DNA from: Saccharomonospora glauca K62 | Lineage (GTDB): Bacteria > Actinomycetota > Actinomycetes > Mycobacteriales > Pseudonocardiaceae | DNA: 64,000 bases | NCBI RefSeq assembly: GCF_000243395.2 | Contig: NZ_CM001484.1 | Span: forward strand, 1,413,568 to 1,477,567 | Direction: 5' to 3' | In this document: positions 45,190 to 54,752 of the stretch, in pieces | How positions within the stretch are numbered: position 1 is the first letter of the stretch | How the letters are laid out: every line of letters starts with the position of its first letter | The notes under the pieces: model-generated | What the model was told of the DNA's origin: nothing | Databases searched by the model: none | What the model saw: only the letters and a program-made list of their open reading frames with translations | Translations under genes and position numbers: made by a program

Positions 45190-45852
45190 ATGGGAGCCGT
45201 CTACCTGGTCCGGCACGGGCAGGCGTCGTTCGGAGCCGAGAACTACGACGTGTTGTCCGAGCTCGGACGGGCCCAGGCGCGCGCCGTCGGCGTCGAACTC
45301 GCCCGCCGAGGTGTGACCGGGATCGGCGCGCGCTGCGGCACGTTGTCGCGGCAGCGCGCCACCGCGGAACTGGCGCTGGCGGAGTTCGGTTCCGGCGGGT
45401 CCGTCGAGGTCGACGCCCGGTGGAACGAGTACGACCACGTCGAGATCGCGGCACACCACGGCGGAGGGGCCGCGCAGGGCAGCGCCGACCCGCGGGCCTA
45501 CCAGCATGCGCTGGAGAAGGCGTTGGCGGCGTGGATCGAGGCGGGTGACGACAGTCCGTGCGCCGAGACGTGGCCGATGTTCCTCGCCCGCGTGCGCGCG
45601 GCGTTCGACGAGGTCGTGTCCGGTTTGGGCAAGGGAGAGCGGGCCGTGGTCTTCACGTCGGGCGGCGTGATCTCGACCTTGTGCGGAGATCTGCTGGGCG
45701 ATGCGGCCGGGGGAATGCTCTCCCTGAACCGGGTGACGGTGAACGCCGGACTGACCAAGGTGGTCACCGGGCGCTCCGGTACCACGCTGGTGTCGTTCAA
45801 CGAACACGCGCACTTCGACGGTGAGGCGATCAACCTGCTGACCTACCGGTGA
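45190..45852 (+). CDS. Histidine phosphatase family protein
   Basis: A 220-residue phosphoglycerate-mutase-like phosphatase. VYLVRHGQASFGAENYDVLSELG has the catalytic RHG; RWNEYDHVEI fits the usual acidic residue and VVFTSGGVISTLC stands where members have GGVI/GHG (the second His is not obvious here). It lies after an SDR gene and overlaps nothing; the convergent TetR gene ends 8 bp away. Substrate unknown. Confidence 0.82.
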   Translation: MGAVYLVRHGQASFGAENYDVLSELGRAQARAVGVELARRGVTGIGARCGTLSRQRATAELALAEFGSGGSVEVDARWNEYDHVEIAAHHGGGAAQGSADPRAYQHALEKALAAWIEAGDDSPCAETWPMFLARVRAAFDEVVSGLGKGERAVVFTSGGVISTLCGDLLGDAAGGMLSLNRVTVNAGLTKVVTGRSGTTLVSFNEHAHFDGEAINLLTYR

Positions 45853-45859
45853 CCGGCAC

Positions 45860-46480
45860 TCATGAAGTCACCAGTTCGGGCAGCACGTCGTCGACGAGCG
45901 ACTGGAGCACCCGGCTGAGCAGCATGTGCACCTGGGCGCGGTCGAGCGTGCCGCGCACGAGCCACTCGCGCCCCGCGATCTTCACCATGCCGCCGTAGGC
46001 GCGGATGACGGCGTTGAACTGGTCCCATCTGGGGTCCTCGCGCGTGAACCCCAGGGCTTCCAGGACGCGGTCGGCGGCGTGGCGATCGGCGTCGTCGAGG
46101 ATGCGTTCGACCTCGAGGTCGCGTCCGATGCCCTCGGGGGTGAGGGCGGCGAGCCACGTCTTCTCCTGCTTGCTCACCAGGTCCATGAACCAGTCGACCG
46201 CGGCCTTCGCGCGTTCCTCGGTGGAGCCCTCGGGCAGGTGGGAGGCGGCGTCGCGGGGGATACGGAGGGCACGGCGCACCACGGCCAGGTACAGCTCGCG
46301 TTTGGTGCCGAAGTAATGGTTGATCAAGCCACGAGCCACGCCCGCGCGTGCGGCGATGTCCGACGTGGACACCTCGGCGTACGGGCGTTCGGAGAACAGT
46401 TCGGCGGCGCAGGCGAAGATCTGTTCTTTACGCTCGTCGGGTTCCAACCGCCGCCACTTCGGCACGGATTCCGTGGTCAT
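45860..46480 (-). CDS. TetR-family transcriptional regulator
   Basis: A 206-residue repressor. Residues ~15-62 are the TetR helix-turn-helix (ERKEQIFACAAELFSERPYAEVSTSDIAARAGVARGLINHYFGTKRELYLAVVRRAL), the rest a helical ligand-binding domain. It starts 13 bp after the GMC oxidoreductase stop and so is probably in its operon and may control it. No operator can be assigned with confidence. The start at 46480 is taken from the domain; the longer open frame upstream is within the oxidoreductase. Confidence 0.88.
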   Translation of the reverse strand: MTTESVPKWRRLEPDERKEQIFACAAELFSERPYAEVSTSDIAARAGVARGLINHYFGTKRELYLAVVRRALRIPRDAASHLPEGSTEERAKAAVDWFMDLVSKQEKTWLAALTPEGIGRDLEVERILDDADRHAADRVLEALGFTREDPRWDQFNAVIRAYGGMVKIAGREWLVRGTLDRAQVHMLLSRVLQSLVDDVLPELVTS

Positions 46481-46493
46481 GCGGTGGAGTTTC

Positions 46494-48203
46494 TCACGGG
46501 GACCGGCGTTTCGCCGGGGAAATCGGCAGCCGAAGTGCACCGATGGCCGTGGTGGGCACGATCGGGTGGTTCGGCGCGACGGGGGTGACTCGCCGGTAGG
46601 GGGACGACAGCGGCGGCCGCGGGTCCGGCTCGCCCTTGTTGGGCCATAGCGCCAGGGCGCGCTCGGCCTGGGCGGTGATCGTGAGGGACGGGTTGACACC
46701 CGGGTTGGCCGACACCGCCGAACCGTCCATTACGTGCAGTCCCGGATGGCCGTACACCCGCTGGTAGGGGTCGATCACCCCGGTCTCGGGTGAGTCGCCG
46801 ATGACGCAACCACCGATGAAGTGGCCCGTCAGCGGGCGGTTGAACAGGTCGTTCCAGCCGCCGCTCGCGATGCCGCCGATGCGGTCGGCGATCCGGCGCA
46901 CCACGTCGTGCCCGGCCGGGATCCAGGTGGGGTTCGGTTCGCCGATGCCTTGCTTGGTGAGCATCCGGCGTCCGAACGGGCCGCGGCGGGTGTAGGTGGT
47001 GACGGAGTTGTCGAGCGACTGCATCACCAGCAGCGCGATCGTCTGTTCCGACCAGTGGCGCGGGTGGTGCAACGCGAGCAATTGTCGCCGTCGGCGGACC
47101 AATTCCTTGATCCCGACCCACCACCGGGGTTTGCCGGGAACGGGGTCGACCAACACGGTCCCGAGCAGTCCCAACAGATTGCTGCCCTTGCCGTAGCGCA
47201 CGGGCTCGACGTGGGTGACCTCGTCGGGATGGAAGGACGAGCTGATCGCGACACCGCGGTGGTACGCCGCGTCGCGGCGGGTCGTGCGGGCGGCCAGGAC
47301 CGCCTCGGAGTTCGTTCGCGCGAGCACTCCCAGCCGGGACGACAGCCGGGGCAGGATCCGGCGGTCGCGCATGCGGTGCAGGAGCCGTTGGGTGCCGAGG
47401 GCCGCGGCGGCGAACACCACCTGCTCGGCCGTGAAGACCCGCTTGCGCCAGCGCTGTGTCGTGTGCACGCAGGAGCAGGCGTAGCCGCCGCCGGGCAGTG
47501 GGCGCACCTCGGTCACCGTCGTGAGCGGGTGGACGGTCGCGCCCGCCTGCTCGGCCAGGTAGAGGTAGTTCTTCACGAGGGTGTTCTTGGCGCCGTACCG
47601 GCAGCCGGTGAGGCATTCGCCGCAGTGTCGGCAGGTGTGCCGGTCGGGGCCCAGGCCGCCGAAGAACGGGTCCGCCACCCGCGTCCCCGGCTCGGTGTCC
47701 TCGTCGCCGAAGAACACGCCGACCGACGTCGGGTGGTAGGTGTGACCGACCCCCAGGTCCTCGGCGACCTGTCGCATCACCTCGTCGGCCGGGGAGGTCC
47801 ACGGGTTGGTGGTCACGCCGAGCATGCGCTTCGCCTGGTCGTAGTAGGGGGCGAGTTCGGCCTTCCAGTCGGTGATGCCCGCCCACTGGGGATCGGCGAA
47901 GAACGCGTCGGACGGCTCGTACAACGTGTTGCCGTAACCGAGGGAACCGCCTCCGACCCCGGCCCCCGTCACCACGACGACGTCCGGGAAGGGGGTGATG
48001 CGCAGGATGCCCGTGCAGCCGAGCAGGGGCGCGAACAAGTAGTCGCGCAGGTGCCACGACGTGCGTGCGAACTCGTGGTCGGCGAAGCGTCTGCCCGCTT
48101 CCAGGACTCCCACCCGGTAGCCCTTCTCCGTGAGCCGCAAGGCGCTCACGCTGCCCCCGAAGCCGGAACCGATGACTACCACGTCGTAGTCGAAGCGCGT
48201 CAT
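46494..48203 (-). CDS. GMC-type FAD oxidoreductase (cholesterol-oxidase-like)
   Basis: A 569-residue flavoprotein. The FAD motif is VVVIGSGFGGSVSALRLTEKGYRVGVLEAGRR, followed by GAGVGGGSLGYGNTL and the C-terminal GSAVSANPGVNPSLTITAQAERAL (catalytic His/Asn region of the GMC family). A Cys cluster CRHCGECLTGCRYGAKNTL lies near residue 195; homologous clusters are known in this actinobacterial branch, often annotated as cholesterol oxidase. It could oxidise a sterol or a large alcohol. No signal peptide is seen. The ATG at 48203 follows GTGGAG. Confidence 0.85.
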   Translation of the reverse strand: MTRFDYDVVVIGSGFGGSVSALRLTEKGYRVGVLEAGRRFADHEFARTSWHLRDYLFAPLLGCTGILRITPFPDVVVVTGAGVGGGSLGYGNTLYEPSDAFFADPQWAGITDWKAELAPYYDQAKRMLGVTTNPWTSPADEVMRQVAEDLGVGHTYHPTSVGVFFGDEDTEPGTRVADPFFGGLGPDRHTCRHCGECLTGCRYGAKNTLVKNYLYLAEQAGATVHPLTTVTEVRPLPGGGYACSCVHTTQRWRKRVFTAEQVVFAAAALGTQRLLHRMRDRRILPRLSSRLGVLARTNSEAVLAARTTRRDAAYHRGVAISSSFHPDEVTHVEPVRYGKGSNLLGLLGTVLVDPVPGKPRWWVGIKELVRRRRQLLALHHPRHWSEQTIALLVMQSLDNSVTTYTRRGPFGRRMLTKQGIGEPNPTWIPAGHDVVRRIADRIGGIASGGWNDLFNRPLTGHFIGGCVIGDSPETGVIDPYQRVYGHPGLHVMDGSAVSANPGVNPSLTITAQAERALALWPNKGEPDPRPPLSSPYRRVTPVAPNHPIVPTTAIGALRLPISPAKRRSP

Positions 48204-48275
48204 GCGCTCCACGGTCGACCAACTGTTGGCGACTTGGCAATAAAGCGATCGAGTGGTTCGAGATGGCGAGATAGA

Positions 48276-48294
48276 GTAGGAAAGGCATACCTAA
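48276..48294. promoter_or_regulatory. DtxR/IdeR-type iron box
   Basis: The 19-bp sequence at 48276-48294 matches the IdeR consensus (TWAGGTWAGSCTWACCTWA) at 16 positions, with AGG...ACCTAA arms. It overlaps the -10-like TAGAGT (48272-48277) and lies 25 bp before the siderophore-interacting protein gene. Under iron sufficiency IdeR would repress it. Confidence 0.7.
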
Positions 48295-48318
48295 CAAATT
48301 GCGGGCAGGGGAGCGCGG

Positions 48319-49119
48319 ATGACGGAGCGGGATCGACGGGACAGGCCGGTGATCCGAGCGCGGGTGGTGCGCACCGAGCGCCTCACGCCGCAGATGATCA
48401 GGGTCGTGTGCGGCGGGGAGGGGCTCGCCGCGTTCCGGCCCAACGGATTCACCGACTCCTACGTGAAGGTGCTCTTCCGCGTTCCCGGCGTGCGGTACCC
48501 GGAGCCGTTCGACTTCGACGTGGTGCGGGAGTCGCTTCCGCGCGAGCAGTGGCCGCGCATGCGGACCTACACCGTCCGCCACCACGACGTCGACGCCGGG
48601 GAGCTCGCGCTCGACATCCTCGTCCACGGCGACGAGGGGCTGGGCGGGCCGTGGGCGTCACGGGTGCGGCCCGGTGACGAGGTGCTCCTGCGCGGTCCCG
48701 GCGGCGCCTACGCTCCGCGTGCCGACGTCGACCACCATCTGCTCGTCGGCGACGAATCCGCGTTGCCGGCGATCGCCGCGTCGCTGGAGGCGTTGCCCGT
48801 GGGGGCGCTCGCCACCGTCCGCCTGCTGGTGGAGAACCGGGACGAGCACCAGGTGCTGTCCACGAAGGGCACCGTGGACCTTCGGTGGTTGCACCGGGTC
48901 AACGGGGACGACCTCGTGAACGAGGTGCGGGCGCTCGACCTCGGGTCCGGGTCCGTGCAGGCGTTCGTGCACGGGGAGGCCGGAATGGTGCGCGAGCTTC
49001 GCGGCCACCTGCTCAACGAGCGGAAACTCGACCGCGAGCTGTTGTCGATCTCGGGCTACTGGCGACGGGGCCGTACCGACGAGGACTGGCGCAAGGAGAA
49101 GAAGGCGTTCATGGCCTGA
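48319..49119 (+). CDS. Siderophore-interacting protein (FAD/NAD(P)H ferric reductase)
   Basis: A 266-residue ferric-siderophore reductase of the SIP family. N-terminal FAD-binding domain: LTPQMIRVVCGGEGL, FTDSYVKVLFRVPGV, WPRMRTYTVRHHDVDAGELALDILVHGDEGLGGPWASRVRPGD (FAD motif RxYT). The C-terminal NAD-binding part has HHLLVGDESALPAIAASLEAL and SISGYWRRGRTDEDWRKEKKA, the usual SIP tail. It releases iron from internalised siderophores in the cytoplasm. It is controlled by an IdeR box, in line with its role. Confidence 0.93.
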   Translation: MTERDRRDRPVIRARVVRTERLTPQMIRVVCGGEGLAAFRPNGFTDSYVKVLFRVPGVRYPEPFDFDVVRESLPREQWPRMRTYTVRHHDVDAGELALDILVHGDEGLGGPWASRVRPGDEVLLRGPGGAYAPRADVDHHLLVGDESALPAIAASLEALPVGALATVRLLVENRDEHQVLSTKGTVDLRWLHRVNGDDLVNEVRALDLGSGSVQAFVHGEAGMVRELRGHLLNERKLDRELLSISGYWRRGRTDEDWRKEKKAFMA

Positions 49120-49160
49120 GGCGGCGGAGCCGACGCTCGGCCCAAAGGCGGAAGACACGA

Positions 49161-49197
49161 CGAAGGCCACCGTCCGCGGTGGGAACGGTGGCCTTCG
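49161..49197. terminator. Bidirectional terminator hairpin
   Basis: CGAAGGCCACCGT (49161-49173) and its complement (49185-49197) form a perfect 13-bp stem with an 11-nt loop, between the convergent siderophore-interacting and SSI genes. Confidence 0.8.
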
Positions 49198-49208
49198 CCG
49201 TTGCGGGA

Positions 49209-49580
49209 TCAGAAGGAGAACACGCCGCCCGACTGTGCGTCGGCGAAGCAGGCGTTGGGGTACTCGGTGCTGAAGTCGACCGGGGTGTCGTACCAGTTGC
49301 CGCGGGCCTCCGCCAGCACCGGGGAATGGATCATCGTGCAGGCCTGGTCCTTCGCAGGGAGCCGCGTGAAGTCGCCGTCGGCCCGCTCCAGTGCCCGGCA
49401 GGCCGTGTCGGCCTGTGGGTGGGTGCCTTGCGCGGGGTCACACATCAGCTCCACGGAGGTGGTGTTGCCCCCGGCGTCGGTGAGGCTCAAGACGAGGGAG
49501 GAGGCGGGCGTAGCGGCGTCGGGGCTCCCCGTGCACAGGGCCGCGGCCGTGCATGCGGCGAGGAATGGTGCTCCGAACAT
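49209..49580 (-). CDS. Secreted subtilisin inhibitor-like protein (SSI, I16)
   Basis: A ~123-residue protein with an N-terminal hydrophobic signal (MFGAPFLAACTAAALCTGSPDAA). The mature part matches the Streptomyces subtilisin inhibitor family: SSLVLSLTDAGGNTTSVELMCDPAQGTHPQADTACRALERADGDFTRL, QACTMIHSPVLAEARGNWYDTPVDFSTEYPNACFADAQSGGVFSF, with four conserved cysteines. The reactive-site region is QACTMIHSPV. Such inhibitors block extracellular subtilisins, such as the S8 protease at 43094-44302, though the two are not in one operon. The start is either 49586 or 49580; the SD AGGA fits the second ATG. Confidence 0.88.
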   Translation of the reverse strand: MFGAPFLAACTAAALCTGSPDAATPASSLVLSLTDAGGNTTSVELMCDPAQGTHPQADTACRALERADGDFTRLPAKDQACTMIHSPVLAEARGNWYDTPVDFSTEYPNACFADAQSGGVFSF

Positions 49581-49818
49581 GGGCATGTCCTGACTATCGG
49601 CCCCTGTCGGGGGCGACCTTTTCGCTCGATCGGATGATCATGGACCTTCCGGAAGGCGGCATCGGCGGGAGAAGTGTGTTCGAGATCACCGATCAAGGCG
49701 CGCTCGGTCGTATAGCCGCTGTTTCGTGCGGCTGTCCAGGGACTTTAGCCCCGTGTGAGCATCGGAACGGGCTCGATCGCACGTAAACTCGTGGTCAAGG
49801 CGTGGAGAGGAGGTGCTG

Positions 49819-50844
49819 GTGGCCAACGCAGAGCAACGCCGTTTCGAGGTCCTGCGCGCCATCGTCGCCGACTACGTGTCGAACCAGGAGCCGGTGGGAT
49901 CGAAGGCCCTCGTCGACCGGCACAACCTGGGCGTGTCGAGCGCCACGGTACGTAACGACATGGCGGCCCTGGAAGAGGAGGGGTACATCACCCAACCGCA
50001 CACCAGTGCGGGGCGGATCCCCACCGACAAGGGATACCGGTTGTTCGTGGACCGGCTGTCGGAGGTCAAGCCGTTGTCCGCCGCCGAGAGACGGGCGATC
50101 GTCCAGTTCCTGGAGGGGGCCGTCGATCTCGACGACGTGCTGCGGCGGTCGGTGCGGCTGCTGGCTCAGCTCACGCGTCAGGTCGCGGTGGTGCAGTACC
50201 CGACGTTGACCTCCTCCACCGTCCGGCACGTGGAGGTGGTCACGCTCACGCCGTCGCGCCTCCTCATCGTCCTCATCACCAACACCGGCCGGGTCGATCA
50301 GCGGACGGTCGACCTCGGGGACGTCGCCGCCGACGAGACCGTGGCCCGACTGCGCGACCTGTTGAACGGCGCCCTGTCCGGGCACCGGCTGCCCGATGCG
50401 GCGGCGAAGGTGTCGGAGCTGCCCGAGCAGGCGCCCCCCGAGCTGCGCGACGTGATGACGCGGGTGTGCACGGTGCTCGTCGAGTCGCTGGTCGAGCATC
50501 CCGAGGAGCGGATCGTCCTGGGAGGCACGGCCAACCTCACGCGTAACGTCGCGGACTTCCCCGGCTCGTTGCGCCAGGTGCTGGAGGCGCTTGAGGAACA
50601 AGTCGTCGTGCTCAAACTGCTGGCCGCCGCTCGCAACCCCGGTTCCGTCACGGTGCGGATCGGGGAGGAAAATGAAGATGAGCAGATGCGGAGCACCTCG
50701 GTCGTGTCGATCGGATACGGCTCGGACAAGGTGCTGCTGGGGGGCATGGGCGTGGTCGGCCCCACCCGGATGGATTACCCGGGGACGATCGCTGCTGTCC
50801 GCGCGGTCGCCACGTACGTGGGTCGGATCCTGTCCGGGAAGTAG
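49819..50844 (+). CDS. hrcA: Heat-inducible transcription repressor HrcA
   Basis: A 341-residue repressor with the winged-helix N-terminus [74 protein letters not shown] and the GAF-like C-terminal domain ending [22 protein letters not shown]. It normally represses chaperone genes through CIRCE elements with GroEL as co-factor. No CIRCE palindrome is seen near this gene or near dnaJ. TAAACT (49784) could be a -10. GTG at 49819 has the better SD spacing (GGAGAGGAGG); GTG 49813 is the alternative. Confidence 0.95.
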   Translation: MANAEQRRFEVLRAIVADYVSNQEPVGSKALVDRHNLGVSSATVRNDMAALEEEGYITQPHTSAGRIPTDKGYRLFVDRLSEVKPLSAAERRAIVQFLEGAVDLDDVLRRSVRLLAQLTRQVAVVQYPTLTSSTVRHVEVVTLTPSRLLIVLITNTGRVDQRTVDLGDVAADETVARLRDLLNGALSGHRLPDAAAKVSELPEQAPPELRDVMTRVCTVLVESLVEHPEERIVLGGTANLTRNVADFPGSLRQVLEALEEQVVVLKLLAAARNPGSVTVRIGEENEDEQMRSTSVVSIGYGSDKVLLGGMGVVGPTRMDYPGTIAAVRAVATYVGRILSGK

Positions 50845-50914
50845 GAGATCCGCCCGTCCGGGCTCGGGGCCCGGATGAGAAGCTTGTGCGAGCTCTCTAG
50901 GAGGACGGCAGACG

Positions 50915-52072
50915 GTGGCCAAGGACTACTACGGCATCCTCGGCGTGTCGAAGAACGCGACCGAGCAGGAGATCAAGCGCGCGTACCGCAAGCTCGCGCG
51001 TGAGCTGCACCCCGATGTCAACCCCTCCGAGGACGCGCAGCAGAAGTTCAGTGAGGTCACCACCGCCTACGAGGTGCTGTCCGACCCCCAGAAGCGCAAG
51101 ATCGTCGACCTGGGCGGCGACCCCCTGAGCAACGGGGCGAGCGGGGGCGCCCGCGACCCCTTCGCCGGCTTCGGCGGTCTCGGCGACATCATGGACGCCT
51201 TCTTCGGCGCGGCCACCGGAGGGGCGCGAGGCCGGGGCCCGCGCAGCAGGGTGCAGCCCGGCTCCGACGCCCTCATCCGGCTGAAGCTGACGCTGGAGGA
51301 GTGCGCCACGGGCGTCAACAAGCAGATCACGGTGGACACCGCCATCCTGTGCGACCGGTGCCGGGGCGCGGGCACCGCCGAGGGCGGCAGCGTCGTCACG
51401 TGCGACACCTGTGGCGGCCAGGGCGAGGTGCAGTCCGTCCAGCGGTCGTTCCTCGGGCAGGTCGTGACGGCTCGGCCCTGCCCCACCTGCCGCGGCTACG
51501 GGGAGGTCATCACCGACCCGTGCCAGAAGTGCGGTGGCGACGGCCGGGTGCGGGCCCGCCGCGACGTGACGGCCAAGATCCCGCCGGGCGTGGGCGACGG
51601 CATGCGCATCCGCCTGTCCGGTCAGGGCGAGGTCGGTCCCGGTGGCGGTCCGGCCGGTGACCTGTACGTGGAGGTGGACGAGGCTCCGCACGAGGACTTC
51701 GAACGGCAGGGCAACGACCTGTACTGCCGACTGCGGGTGCCCTTCACGGCCGCGGCGCTCGGTGCCGTGATCCCCATGGAGACCCTGGTGGACGGCGAGA
51801 CCGAGGTGGAGATCCCGCCGGGCACGCAGCCGAACACCGAGATCGTGCTGTCCGGCCTCGGCATGCCGCGGCTGCGTTCGTCCGGTCGGGTCGACGGGCG
51901 TGGCGACCTGCACATCAACGTCGAGGTCGTGGTGCCCACCAAGCTCGACGACGAGCAGGCCGAGCTGCTGCGGGAGCTGGCCAGGCTGCGGGGCGAGGAG
52001 GCCCCGACCCCGGCGAGCAACGGCCACAAGTCGGGCGGGCTGTTCTCCAAGCTGCGCTCCAAGAGCCGCTGA
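50915..52072 (+). CDS. dnaJ: Molecular chaperone DnaJ (DnaJ2)
   Basis: A 385-residue type I DnaJ. The J domain has [34 protein letters not shown] with HPD; a Gly-rich linker ([19 protein letters not shown]) follows; four CxxCxGxG repeats ([32 protein letters not shown]) bind zinc; C-terminal substrate domains complete it. It stimulates DnaK and delivers clients. The GTG start has GGAGG upstream. Location beside hrcA and rsmE is typical of actinobacterial dnaJ2. Confidence 0.96.
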   Translation: MAKDYYGILGVSKNATEQEIKRAYRKLARELHPDVNPSEDAQQKFSEVTTAYEVLSDPQKRKIVDLGGDPLSNGASGGARDPFAGFGGLGDIMDAFFGAATGGARGRGPRSRVQPGSDALIRLKLTLEECATGVNKQITVDTAILCDRCRGAGTAEGGSVVTCDTCGGQGEVQSVQRSFLGQVVTARPCPTCRGYGEVITDPCQKCGGDGRVRARRDVTAKIPPGVGDGMRIRLSGQGEVGPGGGPAGDLYVEVDEAPHEDFERQGNDLYCRLRVPFTAAALGAVIPMETLVDGETEVEIPPGTQPNTEIVLSGLGMPRLRSSGRVDGRGDLHINVEVVVPTKLDDEQAELLRELARLRGEEAPTPASNGHKSGGLFSKLRSKSR

Positions 52073-52101
52073 TCCCACGACGCGGGGAGCGACGAGTCGT
52101 C

Positions 52102-52863
52102 ATGGGTGGGGAAACCGACACCACTCCACCGGTTTTCCTGGTACCGGCGTTGCCGGACAGTGATCTCACCGTGCTCGACGGTGAGGAGGCCCACCACGCC
52201 GTCACCGTGCGCCGGTTGCGGAAGGGCGAGCGCCTGACGCTGTCGGACGGCCGGGGCGGGATGGCCGACTGCGTGGCCGAGGCCGTTCATCCGGGGCGCA
52301 GGCCCACCGTGGAGCTGCGAGTCCGAGACATCCGTAGCGTTGCCGCTCCGGCACTGCGTGTGACCGTCGCGCAGGCGCTGGCGAAGGGCGATCGTGGTGA
52401 GCTGGCGGTGGAGCTGGCCACGGAGGCGGGCGTCGACGCGATCGTGCCGTGGCGAGCCGCCCGCAGTGTCGCTCGCTGGGACGACGGTCCCAGGGGAGCC
52501 AAGGCACTCGGCAAGTGGCGGGCCACGGCCAGGGCCGCGGCCAAGCAGGCGCGCCGGGCGTGGGTCCCGGAGGTCTCCGAACCGATGACCACACGGGAAC
52601 TTGCCACCGTCGTGGCGGAGGCGGATCTCGCGCTGGTGCTCGACGGCGCCGCCCCCGAGGCGCTCACCGACCTCGCGCTGCCCGAGAAGGGTGAACTCCT
52701 GCTCGTCGTCGGCCCCGAGGGCGGGGTCGCTCCCGAGGAACTCGCCGCGTTCGTCGAGGCCGGTGCGCGGAGTGTCCGGTTGGGACCGACGGTGTTACGG
52801 ACGTCGACGGCGGCGGCGGTGGCTTTGGGCGCGCTGGGGGCATTGACCGCACGCTGGGTGTAG
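52102..52863 (+). CDS. rsmE: 16S rRNA (uracil(1498)-N(3))-methyltransferase
   Basis: A 253-residue SPOUT methyltransferase. The N-terminal PUA-like domain has LDGEEAHHAVTVRRLRKGERLTLSDGRGG; the catalytic domain has ALAKGDRGELAVELATEAGVDAIVPWRAARSV and the knot region LLLVVGPEGGVAPEELAAF with VRLGPTVLRTSTAAAVALGALGAL. It methylates U1498 of 16S rRNA in the decoding centre. It follows dnaJ at 29 bp, as in other actinobacteria. Confidence 0.95.
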   Translation: MGGETDTTPPVFLVPALPDSDLTVLDGEEAHHAVTVRRLRKGERLTLSDGRGGMADCVAEAVHPGRRPTVELRVRDIRSVAAPALRVTVAQALAKGDRGELAVELATEAGVDAIVPWRAARSVARWDDGPRGAKALGKWRATARAAAKQARRAWVPEVSEPMTTRELATVVAEADLALVLDGAAPEALTDLALPEKGELLLVVGPEGGVAPEELAAFVEAGARSVRLGPTVLRTSTAAAVALGALGALTARWV

Positions 52864-53211
52864 GCCGAATGGAGGCCGTTGCTAGCGCGTGTGGCACAAG
52901 TCGCCGGGTTTCTGCGTGTTTTTGCCTCGCGGTGACGGCGATCGCCCTACCCTGAAGCGCAAGCTCGCACGACTCGCGCGGAACCCGCCGTGCGGAGTGC
53001 CACGGCCGAAGCATGGGTGGCCCGCCGGGATCGTGCGGGACGAGAACCCGCCGGACGTCTCCCCCCTCGGTCCGGCGGAGCCGCGGTGGCGAGTGGAGTG
53101 ACCCCCAGGCTTCACCGCCCCGCGGCGCCTTCGTGTCGATTGTGGGCGAAGATGGCGGGGCATACGGCAAGTCGGCAGACCATGAGTCCACAAGCGGCGC
53201 AAGGAGGGGCT
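52864..53211 (+). other. Intergenic region without an assigned gene
   Basis: A 348-bp stretch between rsmE and the HIT gene. An open frame (52889-53101) shows no family resemblance or ribosome binding site. A -10-like TACCCT lies near 52948. No repeat, terminator or riboswitch could be recognised. It may hold the promoter for the hit-phoH-ybeY-era operon. Confidence 0.4.
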
Positions 53212-53589
53212 GTGAGCGAGCACGAGGCCACCGACGACTCCGCCCGGACGCTGTTCGAACGGATCATCGCCCGCGAGATTCCGGCGGACATCGTCCACGA
53301 GACCGACACCACGCTGGCGTTCCGCGACATCAACCCGCAGGCCGCCACGCACGTTCTCGTGGTCCCCAAGACTCGCTACCGCACCGTCGCCGAGCTGGCC
53401 GCCGCCGACCCGGCCCTGCTCGCGGACGTCGTGGCCACGGCCGCGAAGGTGGCCGAGCTGGAGGGGCTCGACAACGGTTACCGGCTGGTGTTCAACACCG
53501 GCGCCGACGCCGGGCAGACGGTCTTCCACGTCCACGCCCACGTCCTCGGCGGGGAACAGCTCGGTCATTTCGGGCGTTATTCCCAGTGA
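53212..53589 (+). CDS. HIT family (histidine triad) nucleotide hydrolase
   Basis: A 125-residue HIT protein of the Hint type. TLFERIIAREIPADIVHETDTTLAFRDINPQAATHVLVVPKTRYRTVAEL begins the fold; the histidine triad is VFHVHAHVLGG, with the catalytic middle His. It hydrolyses purine nucleoside phosphoramidates or similar adenylates. GTG at 53212 is preceded by AAGGAGG, whereas the longer frame upstream has no such signal. It precedes phoH by ~110 bp. Confidence 0.93.
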   Translation: MSEHEATDDSARTLFERIIAREIPADIVHETDTTLAFRDINPQAATHVLVVPKTRYRTVAELAAADPALLADVVATAAKVAELEGLDNGYRLVFNTGADAGQTVFHVHAHVLGGEQLGHFGRYSQ

Positions 53590-53702
53590 GTCGGGGTGGC
53601 GAGTAAACTCACCTGCCCCGAGACGGTCGATGCCGCTAGCATCGACGTGTTCATCACCGTTGTCGACCAGCACGATTGTGCAGAAAGCAGGCCCGAGGCC
53701 AC

Positions 53703-54752
53703 GTGGCCGGAACCGAACCACTGCAATCCAATGCCACAGCGGCACAGGAGCCTTCGGCTCAGTCGAAGTTCCAGATCCCCGATGCCGCCGCGCTCGTGCT
53801 ACTCGGCTCCCGCGACGAGAATCTGCGGGTCGTCGAGGACCTTTTGGACGCCGACGTCCACGTCAGAGGCAACGAGGTCACGCTGACGGGCTCGCCGAGT
53901 GACGTGGCGTTCGCCGAGCGTGTGTTCGAAGAACTCGGGACCCTGGCCCAGCGGGGCCAGCAGGTCGGTCCCGATACGGTGCGTCGCACCGTCGCCATGC
54001 TGTCGTCCGGGGGTACCGAGTCCCCCGCCGACGTGCTGAGCATGGACATCCTGTCGCGCCGAGGCCGCACCATCCGTCCCAAGACGCTCAACCAGAAGCG
54101 TTACGTCGACGCGATCGACCAGCACACGGTGGTGTTCGGCATCGGCCCCGCCGGGACGGGCAAGACCTACCTGGCGATGGCCAAGGCCGTGCAGGCGCTG
54201 CAGAGCAAGCAGGTCACGCGAATCATCCTCACCCGTCCCGCGGTGGAGGCGGGCGAGCGGCTGGGGTACCTGCCCGGAACGCTCTACGAGAAGATCGACC
54301 CGTACCTGCGGCCGCTGTACGACGCGCTGCACGACATGGTCGATCCCGACTCGATCCCCAGGCTGATGCAGGCGGGCACCATCGAGATCGCCCCGCTCGC
54401 GTACATGCGCGGCCGGACTCTCAACGACGCCTTCATCATCCTCGACGAGGCACAGAACACCACGCCCGAGCAGATGAAGATGTTCCTCACCCGGCTCGGG
54501 TTCGGATCGAAGATCGTCGTCACCGGCGATGTGACGCAGGTCGACCTGCCCAGCGGGCAGAGCAGTGGCCTTCGAGTGGTGCGTGAGATCCTCGAAGGCG
54601 TGAACGACCTGCACTTCGCCACTCTGACGAGTCACGACGTGGTCCGCCACAGGCTTGTGGGTGACATCGTGGACGCCTACGAGAAGTGGCAGGCGAACCA
54701 GGAGGCCACGGTGGGTGACGGCCGGGCCGTGAACGGGCGGGGACGCCGGTGA
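53703..54752 (+). CDS. phoH: PhoH-family ATPase
   Basis: A 349-residue PhoH-like protein. The N-terminal KH-like part has [30 protein letters not shown]; the ATPase has Walker [15 protein letters not shown] and Walker [25 protein letters not shown], plus [16 protein letters not shown] and [12 protein letters not shown]. In mycobacteria the neighbouring gene is also phoH, close to ybeY. It probably assists RNA or ribosome processing with YbeY. GTG 53703 is chosen because it starts just before the conserved fold; the SD is weak. Ends overlapping ybeY by 4 bp. Confidence 0.93.
   Translation: MAGTEPLQSNATAAQEPSAQSKFQIPDAAALVLLGSRDENLRVVEDLLDADVHVRGNEVTLTGSPSDVAFAERVFEELGTLAQRGQQVGPDTVRRTVAMLSSGGTESPADVLSMDILSRRGRTIRPKTLNQKRYVDAIDQHTVVFGIGPAGTGKTYLAMAKAVQALQSKQVTRIILTRPAVEAGERLGYLPGTLYEKIDPYLRPLYDALHDMVDPDSIPRLMQAGTIEIAPLAYMRGRTLNDAFIILDEAQNTTPEQMKMFLTRLGFGSKIVVTGDVTQVDLPSGQSSGLRVVREILEGVNDLHFATLTSHDVVRHRLVGDIVDAYEKWQANQEATVGDGRAVNGRGRR

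Noticed and set aside
46821-48677. A 618-codon plus-strand frame across the GMC oxidoreductase
   Set aside because: Antisense shadow; it also runs across the IdeR box and siderophore-interacting protein start.
49600-49625. GC hairpin followed by CTTTT near 49600 as a terminator
   Set aside because: It lies upstream of the minus-strand SSI gene and no plus-strand gene ends before it after the clear terminator at 49161.
49780-49820. CIRCE element upstream of hrcA
   Set aside because: TTTAGCCCC...GAGC is too imperfect to match the nine-base arms.
52889-53101. A 70-codon frame between rsmE and the HIT gene
   Set aside because: No ribosome binding site, no homology and composition like non-coding sequence.
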